A stretch of DNA of 64,000 bases from Desmodesmus armatus (lineage: Eukaryota > Chlorophyta > Chlorophyceae > Sphaeropleales > Scenedesmaceae). The DNA is taken from the NCBI GenBank assembly GCA_007449985.2, contig VIIQ02000759.1, positions 184,002 to 248,001 of the forward strand, given 5' to 3'. Below are positions 24,834 through 34,367 of this stretch, in pieces. A model generated the notes under the pieces. It was not told the origin of the DNA. It saw nothing but the letters and a program-made list of their open reading frames with translations, and did no database searches. Position 1 is the first letter of the stretch. Each line of letters starts with the position of its first letter. Position numbers and translations under genes: made by a program.

Positions 24834-24939
24834 CTCCACGGCAGGGGCGGAGGAACTCCCACCCCCATCCCCACCCCCGAAAGCAGCAGCAGATGGTGTA
24901 TCAGATGAGGAGCAGTGGGGCACGCCTGAGGGTCAATGA
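16739..24939 (+). CDS. Large Ala-rich RGR/AT-hook-like protein with CxxC-x5-CxxC motif (5 exons)
   Basis: I do not recognise the family. Exons 16739-16958, 18220-19292, 19838-19953, 20354-20439 and 21095-24939 join in phase to 1779 aa. The start has a strong context (GCCACCATGG). Exons 1-2 hold a domain-like region (VSQEEINAAGEHAKVLVKGV, VPPFVKFRNWYMTGVGKELH). Exons 3-4 hold AIPFLARAFVYRELGMSERL and ESEKEGLIKISGSSAYMTMP. Exon 5 opens with RGDRALRRYKGWTMVALSAE. The rest is Ala-rich with about five RGRGRGRW-type clusters resembling AT-hooks or RGG boxes. A module KPAGFTAAMRAAKAA is seen three times (residues about 653, 720 and 1022). Near residue 1338, CAKCNAVKGCVTC could bind zinc. An ordered Ala-poor patch (QLGVLYGWLRFWCKRDNMVQ) lies before it. 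A nuclear, nucleic-acid-binding role is likely by composition only. A TGTAA at 25778 could be its poly(A) signal but is distant. Edge copies of exon 1 (17380) and exon 5 (20980) lie in introns. Confidence 0.68.
17380..17433 (+). other. Possible 54-nt cassette exon, duplicate of the end of exon 1
   Basis: This repeats the last about 54 nt of exon 1 (DIRGKDGADACLTTKGY versus DIRGKNGADAYLTTKDY). It is flanked by ATGTTGCAG on the left and GTGTGT on the right. Because exon 1 ends in phase 1 and this segment is 18 codons long in phase 1-1, it could be included without shifting the frame. The base changes leave the reading frame open. Whether it is used needs transcripts. Confidence 0.55.
17765..17848. 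repeat. AT-rich TTAATTAA patch in intron 1
   Basis: About 80 bp are almost pure A/T, with repeated TTAATTAATTAA and AATAAAAAAATAAATTAATT in otherwise GC-rich DNA. It lies in the first intron of the Ala/RGR-rich gene. No coding or terminal structure was seen. Confidence 0.8.
20209..20253. repeat. Chain of three abutting palindromes in intron 3
   Basis: GTGGATCCAC is followed by a perfect 22-bp palindrome (20217-20238, CACAGTTATCC and its complement). That is followed by the 17-bp odd palindrome TGTCTCCACTGGAGACA (20237-20253). Neighbouring palindromes share end bases. Confidence 0.9.
20497..20583. repeat. (TACTG)n microsatellite, about 17 copies
   Basis: An uninterrupted pentanucleotide run in the intron between exons 4 and 5 of the Ala/RGR-rich gene, about 55 nt downstream of the exon 4 donor. 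Confidence 0.97.
20980..21018 (+). repeat. Upstream copy of the 5' edge of exon 5
   Basis: GGGGTGACCGAGCGCTCAGG and the following bases (to GGTTGGACC) occur here and again at the functional exon start (21095). The copy also keeps a CCCCAG acceptor. The surrounding intron sequence (AACCTGCCYATCCTGCCTGT) is duplicated too. Confidence 0.85.
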
Positions 24940-26359
24940 GTGAGGGCGGTGGTGGTCATATATGACCGTGGTGGTCAACGGTGGTTGGTGCTCATATATG
25001 ACCTTACGTAGGGGCCCTGCTGCTGGTGATGCTGCCTAGGTTTTGAGGGTTCAGGGTTTGGGGAGCCACCAACTTCAGCCCTGCTGGTATTGGTGATGCA
25101 GCACATTTCTATTGTGTCCGGGAACTATCACTCACGCCGGGTGCTTTGAACAAACCTTTCTTTTGATTGTCAGAGCGGTGCTGGACTACTGTACTGCGCT
25201 ATCATCATTGTATCTTTTAATTAGGGATGGAGTGGTTTTTTTACTGTATCTTTGGAATTTGGATGAGTAACTGAGTAACGATTGCAGGCGGATCAGCAGG
25301 AAGGCATGCAGGATGATCTTGACGCATATGGACAAGAAAGGAGCGGGGTGGGGCTATCAGCACCTTGTGGTGGTGGTGTTTGGAAGGGGGGGGGGTGTGA
25401 CAATCTGAGGGCGTGTGCGTGAGGTAACTGTACTGTACACATGTGTTGTGTAGCTATGAGTCAACTTGGAGATGCCGTTGTCACTGTGTGAGTGTTACTG
25501 GCCGTGGAGCAGGAGACACTTTGAGGTAACACACACTTTGGATATGGAGTGAGGGAGCTAGCTTTGTGCATGTTGCCTAAAAGTTCACGGGTGTCTGGCC
25601 AAAAACAGGGTTTCTCTGCCAACACTGGGTGGGTGTGCGTGTCTGTCTGTGCGGCAGAATTGGGCCTGAGCCTAGGCCAAGCACCACTCAGTGAGGGGGT
25701 TGACCACAACTCAAGGCCAGGAGACATCTCTGAAGGGAGGGGGCTGCTGAGAAATCCAAGTCAAGACACTTGTAGTATGTAACACAGCATGCTTGCAGCC
25801 CTGCAGCACAGATACCAACCACAGCTATACGATAGGAAGGCGCTGCTGACCGTCCAGGATGCTGAGCATTTCTTTCAGAATTCTGGACGTTTCCAGGCCC
25901 CCGCAGGTCTTGCGTCTTCAAACCGTTGTCATTTCAACCGTCGTTGACAAATGAGCTTCACTTGAACACCTTGAGCACGTCTTGTGCATACTAAGTGGTT
26001 GCTTCAGGTTTCTGTTTGTGTTTGTCACATTGCCGCGGAGCATCGTGTCACGACTTCGAAGACTGCCGATACTGCTGCTGCTGCAGCTGCTGCTGCTGCT
26101 GTCGTTTTCACGAACCCACCCTCACAGCTGTTCGTCTCGGTCAGTTTCTAGTCTCTTTTCGAACATCCACCTATTCTGCTTGACGTGCCACATAAAGCTG
26201 CACTCAGCACAGCTGCACACATCCGCCGCTGCTGCTTCTACTGACACCCAGCAGCAGCCAGTACCAGTGTCCCATCCCAACAGCCTCTGGCGCAGCACCG
26301 CCGGTTCCAACATATATTTCACACTCGTATCTTACTAAGTCGGTCTCCCAGGCAGCACC
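24940..26359. other. Intergenic: 3' flank of the Ala/RGR-rich gene and promoter of MAK16
   Basis: No exon is recognised. Directly after the stop lies a 14-bp palindrome GGTCATATATGACC and a near copy of its second half (24952-25010), so the 3' UTR could form a hairpin. A dispersed repeat (25610-25677) and a TGTAA (25778-25782) follow. A pyrimidine-rich stretch with GTCTCCCAG shortly before the MAK16 ATG may be a 5' UTR splice acceptor. Confidence 0.55.
25610..25677 (+). repeat. Dispersed repeat, copy 2 (partner at 9391-9462)
   Basis: Shares TTTCTCTGCCAACACTGG and GCAGAATTGGGCCTGAGCCT with the minus strand of 9391-9462. Both copies are intergenic and in opposite orientation. Confidence 0.7.
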
Positions 26360-29300
26360 ATGCAGAACGACGAGATCATATGGCAGGTCATCAATCACCA
26401 TCACTGCAGTTTCAAGTCAAAGACCAAGACCCAGAACTTCTGCAGAAACGAGTACAACGTGACAGGACTATGCAACAGGAGCAGCTGTCCGCTGGCCAAC
26501 AGCAGATATGCTACCATCAGGGAGCATGAGGGCCGCTGCTACCTGTACATCAAGACAGTAGAGCGAGCTCACACACCCAAAAACATGTGGCAGAAGATCA
26601 AGTTGAAACGAAATTATGCACAGGTGAGGGTCATGGACGTGAGGGGGTTGTTGTTTTGTTTATTTCATACAGCATGCACAAGGCAGCGGCATTAGGGGCA
26701 GCAGCAGGGGGTGGTGGGGATACTGTGGGATCCGCGGCATACCAACAGCAGTACAGCAGTGGCAATGGCAGCAGTGTGAAACCATGCAAAAGTGTGGTGT
26801 TATCATCAGTGGATGCTATGGGAGCACGAGGGGATGGTGCAGTGATCTGTATGTACGCAGTAGTACTGCGGTGGCGGCAGCAGTCGGGTATGCAGTAGCA
26901 CGGGCAGCAGCAGGAGCAGCAGAGCAGGAGCAACAGCAGCAGGAGCAGCAGGGGGCAGCAGCAGGAGCAGCAGCAGAAATTGTAGGGCAGCAGGGGCCAA
27001 ACGGGCAATAGGGCAGCAGCAGTGGGTACTTAGTGCTGTTGGTGGTCTCAGCAGTGGTGCAGCAGCTGCAGCGATATATGGGAAGCAGTGTGGAGTGTGT
27101 GCTGTATTTGGGCAGTCCAGCGCCCCAGGCCACACCCCTTGAGCAATCCCCCCCCCCCCCCGCGCTCTCACACACATATGCAGGCCCTGGAGCAGCGTGA
27201 TCAGCACCTGGCCTACTGGTCAAAGATCCTGCTGCACAACACACACTACCCTGCATTGCAAGTGACAACCCCTGAAGCCACCATATGTCCACCCCCCCCC
27301 CTCCCGCGCTCTCACCCCCCCCCCTTCCCGCTCTCACACACATACTCAGGCCCTGGAGCAGCTTGACCAGCACTTGGCCTACTGGCCAAAGTTCCTGGTG
27401 CACAAGAACAAGCAGCGGCTGACCAAGATCACACAGTACCTCATCCGAATGAGGAAGCTGGCGCTCAAGCCACAACCAAAGCTGGTGCCCATTGCGGCGA
27501 GGTGAGAGAGATTGTGTGAATGTGTGCGTCTTGGTGTGTGAATGTGTGCGTCTTGGGGGAGGGCCTGGAAGGCGGGGGCCGGGGGGGGGGGGGGGGGCTG
27601 GGGGTGGTGGTGGTGTGTGTGGGGGGGGGGGGTTCAAGCCACAACCAAAGCTGGTGCCCATGGCGGCGAGGTGAGAGGGGCTGCATGTGTGCTTGGGGGG
27701 GGGGGTGAATGTGTGTGCAGTTTGGGGGCAAGGACTGGCAGGGGGGGGGGGGGCACGACCATAGTCGGTGCCCATCGCGGCGAGGAGAGGCAAAGGCTCA
27801 GGTTGCTGCCATGCTACTTATGCCGTCACTCCCACGCTGACTGTCATTTGTTTGTGTTATTGCAACGACCTCGTAAGAGGAAGTTGCTTAGGAGGCGTAT
27901 AGGCTCCCCCCTCCCCCCTGCGGGGGGGAGGGGCAGGTCAATACGGGGTGGGAAACGGCCGTTAGCAGGCCAGCTGTGGTTCATGCCAACGTTGATATGT
28001 TGACAAACATCAAAACGCTTTGCTATTACGGCTGCGTGGCTTGCAGCGCTGGATTGAACTTGAACCCAGCAGCTCCGAGGGGCAAACACAAATCTGCTCA
28101 TGATTTAGCGATAACGTTAGTTCTGCATCCTGTATCAGCTCTCCGTGAAACCTGAGCGGGGCTAGATGCGTTTATATAGAAACACCGATATATCTCTGCA
28201 GCTACTGTGACTTTCGTCATGGGGGCGCCTCAATAAGGTGTGTCGCTATGGGCGGAAGGCATTGGTACCAATTGCGTGTGCGTTCGTGTACATGGGGGCA
28301 GCGACAGTTGCTGGTCCCCGAACAGGTGACTAACCTGCAGGTGCCAGCAGCTGCAAACGCGTAGTCCCAAGCATTGATGTGAGAGTTCCATATTGCTGTC
28401 GGATGCGTGTCTCATGCATGGTACCCATGCTACTCCGCATGCCACCGCGATCATTGCATCAGGAGAGGTCATCTGCTCCTAAGGAAGCCAGACGACCCGA
28501 CAACTGCAACTTAGACACCTGGAATCAGTGCCGCATCGATGCAACACAGCCAGCGTAGGCAGCATGCGGCAGCCTGCCTACAGACGCCTGTTGCCCATGC
28601 AGCAGCATGCTTGGTGTGACTGCAAACTGCTGCAGGTATGCAGCAAGTTAACTAAACGTTGCTGCACCATCAAGAGCACTCAGCGACAGGGACACCAGCA
28701 GCAGCAGCAACAAGCACACTCGGAAGACAGCGATAGCAGGACAGTCTGTATGCAGAGGGGGGGGGGGGGGGCGCAGCCACCCCCCCTGGGCAGTTAAACA
28801 TTGCTGCACCAGCAAAAACACTCAGCGACAGCGACACCAGCAGCAGCAGCAGCAACAAGCACACTCGGAAGACAGCGACAGAAGGACAGTCTGTATGCAG
28901 GGGGGGGGGGGCAGCCACCCCCCCTGGGCAGTTGAATGTTGCTACACCAGCAAGCACACTCAGCGGGATGTGCAAAACAGCAGCAACACCAGTCACTACA
29001 TACTACAACAGTGCCGAAGTCAACTTCGACATAGTGTGCTTGTCATGATATGGCGCAAGGCGTTTTGCACAGCCACGGTACAGGGGTGCCACATACCCAT
29101 AAAAAGCCGAGGTCGTTGCAGTACTGACGCCAGCCGGGCGTTAGACGTTCTATTTACACTCTTCATGCAGGACTGAGAAGCGTGAGCGTCGTCGTAACGC
29201 AAAGGCTCAGGTTCCTGCCATGCTTCTCTTACCGTCACTCTCACACTCACGCTGACTGTAGTTACTTTGTGTTATCGTCACTCTTTGCGCAGGACTGAGA

Positions 29301-32300
29301 AGCGTGAGCGCCGTCGTGAGGCAAAGCCTCAGGTTCCTGCCATGCCACTCGTGCCGCCACTCTCACTCCCACACTCACGCTGACTGTCATTCCTTTGTGG
29401 CATCCTCACTCTTTATGCAGGACTGAGAAGCGTGAGCGCCGTCGTGAGGCGAAGGCTCAGGTTGCTGCGCAGCTGGACCGGGCCATTGAGAGTGAACTGC
29501 TCAAGAGGCTGCAGGCAGGAACATACGGGGACATATACAACTTCCCTGTCAAGGCTTATGAGAAGGTGGGGAAGAGGGGAACCAGGGTTTGGGGATTAGG
29601 GTTTGGCACTTGTAGCCCCGGGGGGGGGGGGCACCCGGGGGGGAGGGGATACTTCCCTCGCATCAGGCCTAGGGGCGCAGCTTGGGGGCAGGGAGGAGTT
29701 CATTTTGTTGTACAGGGGAGGCTGCAGGCAGCAACCTACGGGGACATCTACAACTTCCCTGTCAAGGCATATGAGAAGGTGGGGAAGAGGGGAACCAGGG
29801 TTTGGGGATTAGGGTTTGGCACTTGTAGCCCCGGGGGGGGGGGTACTTCCCTCGCATCAGGGGGGCAGCTTGGGGGAAGGGATGGAGACATTCCCTTGTA
29901 CAGGGTTACGGCTGGCATGCGCATGGGGTGTGTGGGTGGTGGATAGGTGGAGAAAGGACGTGAGTTGACAAAGGAGAAGGCAAGGGGCGTGCGGGGATTT
30001 GGTGTTCGACGAAGGGGGAGGCCATTTGATCACTTGCCAGCCATGAGGCAGTGGTCAGTCTGACATCGACGTCCGTGCAGGGTTCTGGTGGGTGGGTCTT
30101 CAGCAGGTCAACAACCTCAGCAACAACCTCAGCAAGAGAGCATCCAGCTAAACCTCGGCGGGCAAAGCCTTTACGTTGTGTGGCCAACATGTCCATGTAA
30201 CACACTGTCATTGGCCGCTGCAAGTGCTGGACAAGGGGGAGGTTGGTGTGGACGTTGAAGGTGACGCTGCGGGCCCGGGGGAGGGGGGGGGGCGTTCCCG
30301 CCTGTGCAGACCTGGTTTCTGTGCTACTGCTTCCGATGCTGTGCCCCCAACCCCCACCCACCCACACACACACACACATACACTTTATCAAGCCTTCTAA
30401 CCTTCTTAGCTCCCCCTCCCCCCCCCCCCCCCCCAAACACCCCACCCCCACAGGTGTTAGACAAGGAGGAGGTTGATGAGGATGAGGGTGCTGAAGCCGA
30501 GGCTGAGGCTGCAGGCATGGATGATGACGACATGGAGGCATTCATTGAGGGAGATGAGGACGAAGACGAGGAAGAGGACGAGGACGAAGAGGTGCGGAAG
30601 AGTTTTGTTTGGTAGCCTTTCAAATTATTTTCCCTTATGCCCGAGAGGGGGGGGGTGTAGGTTCTGGGAGCGGGGTGTGTGGGGTGGGGTGGGGGGGAGC
30701 ATTCATCGAGGGGGACGAGGACGAAGACGAGGAGGTGAGGGAGAGTCATTTCTTGCGTCCAAGGGGGTTTTTGTGGGTTTTGGGAGCGGGATGGGGGGGA
30801 GGGGGGTGGAGGCATTCGTTGAGGGGGACGGGGATGAAGACGAGGAGGAGGAGGAGGACGAAGAGGTGAGCAAGCAAAAGGGGAGGGGGGTTCAGGGGGA
30901 CATGCATGTGTACATCTGGACTTACAGGGGGATGTAGGACCAACAGGGGTTTATAGGTCGAAACGCCGCATACATATGATGATATCAAAGTGTGTTTGTG
31001 GGCTAGGGGGAGATATGGGATTTGGGTGTAGGGGCGTGAGGTAGGCTTGATGTGTTTTGGGAAGGGTGTGGGAGAGGGTGAGTAGGCAACATTGCTTGCT
31101 ATGGGCCGGGGCAGTTCCAAGAAGTGATGAACCCAACTGTCAGAACTTCCCAGTCCACCTCTTCCAGCATGCCCCATGTTTTCCATCGTGGGGCGTGTCA
31201 GATGTGTGGCACATTATGTTTTTGTGTGGGGTGAGCTGCTGCTGCAAACCAGGGGGTGGAGGCTCCTGCTGCTGCCACCCCCGCTCACACACACGTACAC
31301 ACACCTGGATGGTTGCATTGGCTGGTTGCGCTCCCTGTGTCTACACACTGCAAGGCAAAGCAATGTTCAGGCTGCACTTTGCGCTTGTGCAGCCCCTTAT
31401 AACAGCAGTCACAAATTTGTACCATGGTGCAGCTGCCGCTGAAGAGCAGAAGTATCGTCAGGAAAGTTGTCAGGCAAGTCAGCACTGAACCGCTGTCACT
31501 CCGTCACAAAGGGCGCATGCAAGTGAAACCTGAATCGCGCTGTTTGTGTGTATTGTTCTTATCCACTCGCACAGATCGAGTGCCTTCAATCACTGTGACT
31601 CTAAACCCCCAGTGTTATGACATTTTGAATTGCTGCTGTGTGTGTTGCTGTGTGTTTTCAGATTGAGTACCTTGATGAGGAGCAGGTGGATTTGGATGAG
31701 GAGGACATGGAGGACATTGCAGGTGGGGGTGGTGGTGTGTCGTGGTGGGTGGGTGGGGGGGGGGGGCTGTGGGGGGTGGTGTGTGTGGGGGGGGGGGGGG
31801 GGGGTTTTTTTTTTGGGGGGGGGGAGAGGACATGGATGACATCGCAGGTGGGTGGAGTGGGTTGTGGCGTGAGGGGGGGGGGGTTCCGGTGGGGTGTAGA
31901 AGGGGGGGGGTGCGTGTGTTAAGGAGGAGGGGTCTGAGCTGTCCGTATCTGAAGGCTCAGCAGGCACCATTTCTTGCCTGCGTCCAGTTACTGTCCTCAT
32001 GTCGGTGGGCTTCTTTGTCTCGTTATCCTTGATTTTGCATGCTGCCACTCAGTGTGTCTGCGCCCATATTTAGTCATGTCACACTGGCTTGCTCACTCAC
32101 GCTCATTTCAACTGCGTCATTTTCACGGAAATACAGAGGGTTTCAGCGATGGCGAGGAGGGAGGCTACAGCAGCGGGGACGATGAGGAGGGCAGCAGCAG
32201 CGACGGTGACGAAGCAGCAGCAGGGCCCTCCGGCAGCAGCAGCGAAGGCGGCAGCGATGACGAGGAGGGACAGCAGCCGCCGGGCGGCAGCAGCAGGCGG

Positions 32301-32462
32301 CAGCAGCAGCAGCAGCGGAAAGGGGCGGCGGCAGCAGCAGCGGCTGCGGCAGGCAAGAAGCAGCAGCAGCAGCGGCCGGGTCGGCGGCGGGGCCGCGGTC
32401 CTGTGGAGTTGGAATATGAGGAAGAGCGGGAGCTACCTATGGCACAGCAGCAGCGGCACTGA
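26360..32462 (+). CDS. MAK16: MAK16, nucleolar 60S ribosome biogenesis factor (6 exons)
   Basis: Exons 26360-26623, 27350-27501, 29421-29565, 30454-30591, 31662-31722 and 32137-32462 join in phase to 361 aa. Family hallmarks are clear: [20 protein letters not shown] at the start, then [98 protein letters not shown], KREARxE-like [20 protein letters not shown] and [22 protein letters not shown]16 acts in the nucleolus in early pre-60S particles, and the conserved cysteines form its N-terminal core. After the core comes a strongly acidic segment ([15 protein letters not shown]), then a Ser/Asp-rich part, poly-Gln, poly-Ala, a basic patch and the family's VELEYEEE motif. The Gln/Ala tracts make it longer than the roughly 300-aa animal protein. 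Introns are dominated by duplicated exon edges and poly-G/C tracts; intron 2 carries a dispersed element. Confidence 0.96.
27184..27245 (+). repeat. Decayed upstream copy of the 5' edge of MAK16 exon 2
   Basis: GCCCTGGAGCAGCGTGATCA and the following sequence copy the functional start at 27350 ([19 protein letters not shown]), with substitutions (CAGCGTGATC, TCAAAGATCC). It keeps a CAG acceptor and loses homology after about 60 nt. Confidence 0.85.
27634..27785 (+). repeat. Two downstream copies of the 3' edge of MAK16 exon 2
   Basis: The exon end CCAAAGCTGGTGCCCATTGC…GCGAG then GTGAGAG (27501) recurs at 27634-27672 with an intact GCGAG-GTGAGAG donor. It recurs again at about 27750-27785 in weaker form, where the donor has become GAGGAG. 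G-rich runs separate the copies. Confidence 0.85.
27857..29153 (+). mobile_element. Dispersed element, copy A (about 1.3 kb), inside MAK16 intron 2
   Basis: This segment is repeated at 34368-35482. Shared left end: TTATTGCAACGACCTCGT. Shared right end: GGGCGTTAGACGTTCTAT. Both copies are bordered by TAT on each side, which may be a 3-bp target duplication or a target preference. The neighbouring duplicate of the same intron (29256-29300, TTTGTGTTATCGTCACTC) looks like the unoccupied site, so insertion after the intron was duplicated is likely. No transposase or reverse-transcriptase frame is visible, so it is probably non-autonomous. Inside, a roughly 135-bp block ending in a G-run is tandemly doubled (28657-28935). 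A G/C-rich hairpin lies near 27904-27935. Confidence 0.75.
29173..29345 (+). repeat. Two upstream copies of the 5' edge of MAK16 exon 3
   Basis: GACTGAGAAGCGTGAGCGYC and the following bases occur at 29173, 29293 and the functional 29421, spaced about 120-128 bp. Each is preceded by an acceptor (ATGCAG, GCGCAG, ATGCAG) and followed by the same CCATGC…CACTCACGCTGACTG intron sequence. The nearer copy retains CGTCGTGAGGC; the farther one has CGTCGTAACGC. Confidence 0.9.
29708..30265 (+). repeat. Copies of the MAK16 exon 3 end and exon 4 start in one intron
   Basis: At 29708-29775 the exon 3 end is repeated (ACCTACGGGGACATCTACAA … TATGAGAAG then GTGGGG) with its donor, the surrounding GGGGATTAGGGTTTGGCACT intron motif and a G-run. 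At 30223-30265 a diverged copy of the exon 4 start appears (GTGCTGGACAAGGGGGAGGT). Confidence 0.85.
30690..30868 (+). repeat. Two downstream copies of the 3' edge of MAK16 exon 4
   Basis: The acidic end of exon 4 (GCATTCATTGAGGGAGATGA … GAAGAG then GTGCGG, 30591) recurs at 30690-30735 with donor GTGAGG and at 30810-30866 with donor GTGAGC. Both are better donors by consensus than the one used in the reconstructed frame. A further copy of the exon 5 end with its donor lies at about 31820-31850. Confidence 0.85.
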
Positions 32463-32725
32463 TTGTGATGCTGGTGCTGGTGTGTGCTTGTTTTACACGG
32501 CCATGCTTTGTGGTGCGGTGCGTGCTGCGCTGTGTGCCTGGCACCACAGCAGCAAACACCTATGGGGCATGTCGGGGGTGGCACAGTGCTGTGGCAGCAG
32601 CAGCAGCAGCAGCAGGTTGAGGTTGCTGCGCTGTTCCAGGGTTGAACCGTTGAAAATAGTGTGTGGTTGTTGCAGCCAGCTGTCTCACGTCTCAGAGCAG
32701 GTGGCACAGCACTGCAGGCGGCCCA

Positions 32726-32782
32726 GCACAGCACAGCACAGCACAGCACAGCACAGCACAGCACAGCACAGCACAGCACAGC
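32726..32782. repeat. (CAGCA)n microsatellite, about 11 copies
   Basis: A pentanucleotide run downstream of the MAK16 stop, followed by AGCAGGTGGAG, a near repeat of the sequence before it. Confidence 0.95.
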
Positions 32783-32952
32783 AGGTGGAGTAGCACAGCT
32801 ATCTGCATGTCATTTTGGGCAGTGTCCTGGGTAAGGCTGCAATGCCAAGGCTGTGAAGCTGTGAAGTCTGCCATGTATGGCGGCAGCAGCAGCAGCAGCA
32901 TGATGCTGTTCCTTGATGTATTGCTAGTGCTCCTGATTGGCTACTCATTGGA

Positions 32953-33033
32953 TCAAATCAAACCAAATCGAAGTTACACCTGTAGCTATGAGGCTCAAGA
33001 GCTCATGCCAGCCATTCACTGATATCACGGAGA
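32953..33033 (+). repeat. About 80-bp dispersed repeat, copy 1 (partner at 49407-49485)
   Basis: Shares AGCTATGARGCTCAAGAGCT followed by CATGCCAGCCATTCACTGAT and ATCACGGAGAT with 49407-49485, same orientation, with ATCAAATCAAA at the left end of both. Non-coding, no terminal repeats seen. Confidence 0.85.
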
Positions 33034-34367
33034 TGGCAGAACAAACCAGAGAGAACAAACCAGAAACAACAAACACTGTGGCGTTGGATCGGCTCGAATC
33101 TCACTCGAGCAGTTGTGGTACTAGCTGGGCTGTGCAGCAATGAATGCGTAATGCCTAGCGTCCTGTTGTGCGTCCAGGGGCAAGATACAGTGAGGATTGC
33201 GGTTGGTTTTTGGGCAACACGATCTCGAATGATGGTACTGTAGGTGTCATGTGGCCGGCCACTCGTCCTTGTTCCTTCCTGCCACATGTATCGTCCGGTT
33301 GTAACGTGACCAGGTAGCAAACAGTGAGAACGTCGTACAGTGCAGCTGCTGTGGTTCAAATTCCTTTCTCAACAAGCTGTAAGGCATTGTTCTACTTGTT
33401 TGAACGGAGGTTTCGGCATGTGCTGCCCTGTCATACAGTAGTATGGGTGTGGCAACATCATCCGCCGGCTGCACTCAGTGACTGCGCTATCTCTCTGCAC
33501 TGCGCTATAGCTATCATGGGGTGGATAGGACCCTAGGGGTCCACCGCAAACTCAAGACCCCGGGGGTGGGGGGGTGACGCCAAGCCTTAAAGGGATGGGG
33601 GAAGGGTTAAGTGCGAAAACAGCCTAAAACGGAAGGAGGGGAGGGGTCCAACAGCTCGGCAGCAAGGGAGACAGCAGTACCAATGATCAGCCTAAAATGG
33701 AGAGGGGGGGTGGGTGTTTGCGTCCGAAGGGCCTAAAATCCCACAAGCAGCACAGAAAAGAGAGAGAACACCCACCCTGCAAAGCATGGGCGCCCTGGGC
33801 ACCGTGGCTGCAGGGGTAGAGTGACACGTAGCATCGGTGCCATCGCAGGTATGGTGCCTGCGCAGAAGTGGAGCCAGAACCGGTGCCGTGTGACCCAGGT
33901 AAAAGTACGCAGCAAGCAGCAGGCAGTGATGCTGCCGCAGCTGCCAAGCAGGCGGCAGCAAGGTGCCAGCAGCAGCACCGGTGCCGTGTCACAGCTGAAG
34001 CCTGTCAGGGGTGCTGACCGTCCTTGAGAAGGGGGGGGGGTGACCTGTGCCAGAGCGGCGGGGGGGGGGGGGGGGGGGGGGGGGGGAGGGGGAGGGGGGG
34101 GGGGAGGGCGCCAAGGTTTTTGCGGTGTGTGTGTGTAGGGGGGGGGGATTGGGGGGTAACATTCGCTGCAGGCTTCAGCGAAGCACGATCCCACACAGGG
34201 AGGAGGGGGTGTGTACCGGTGCACCCCGAGCCATTACTGACCCCCACATCCTGTCCTGCTAACAGGGCTGCTGGTTTACGCCTTGGCTGGTTTCAGTCTG
34301 TTGCCCTTTCTGACTCAGTGTGATCCCTGTCTTCCTTCACAACTTGTGAAGGTTGAACGCAACACTC

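Noticed and set aside
28657..28935. Independent gene in element copy A
   Set aside because: Frames there are made by CAG repeats and G-runs, differ between copies A and B, and are not conserved as protein.
33780..34020. Possible exon around MVPAQKWSQNRCRVTQ
   Set aside because: Short, no partner exons in phase and no family resemblance.
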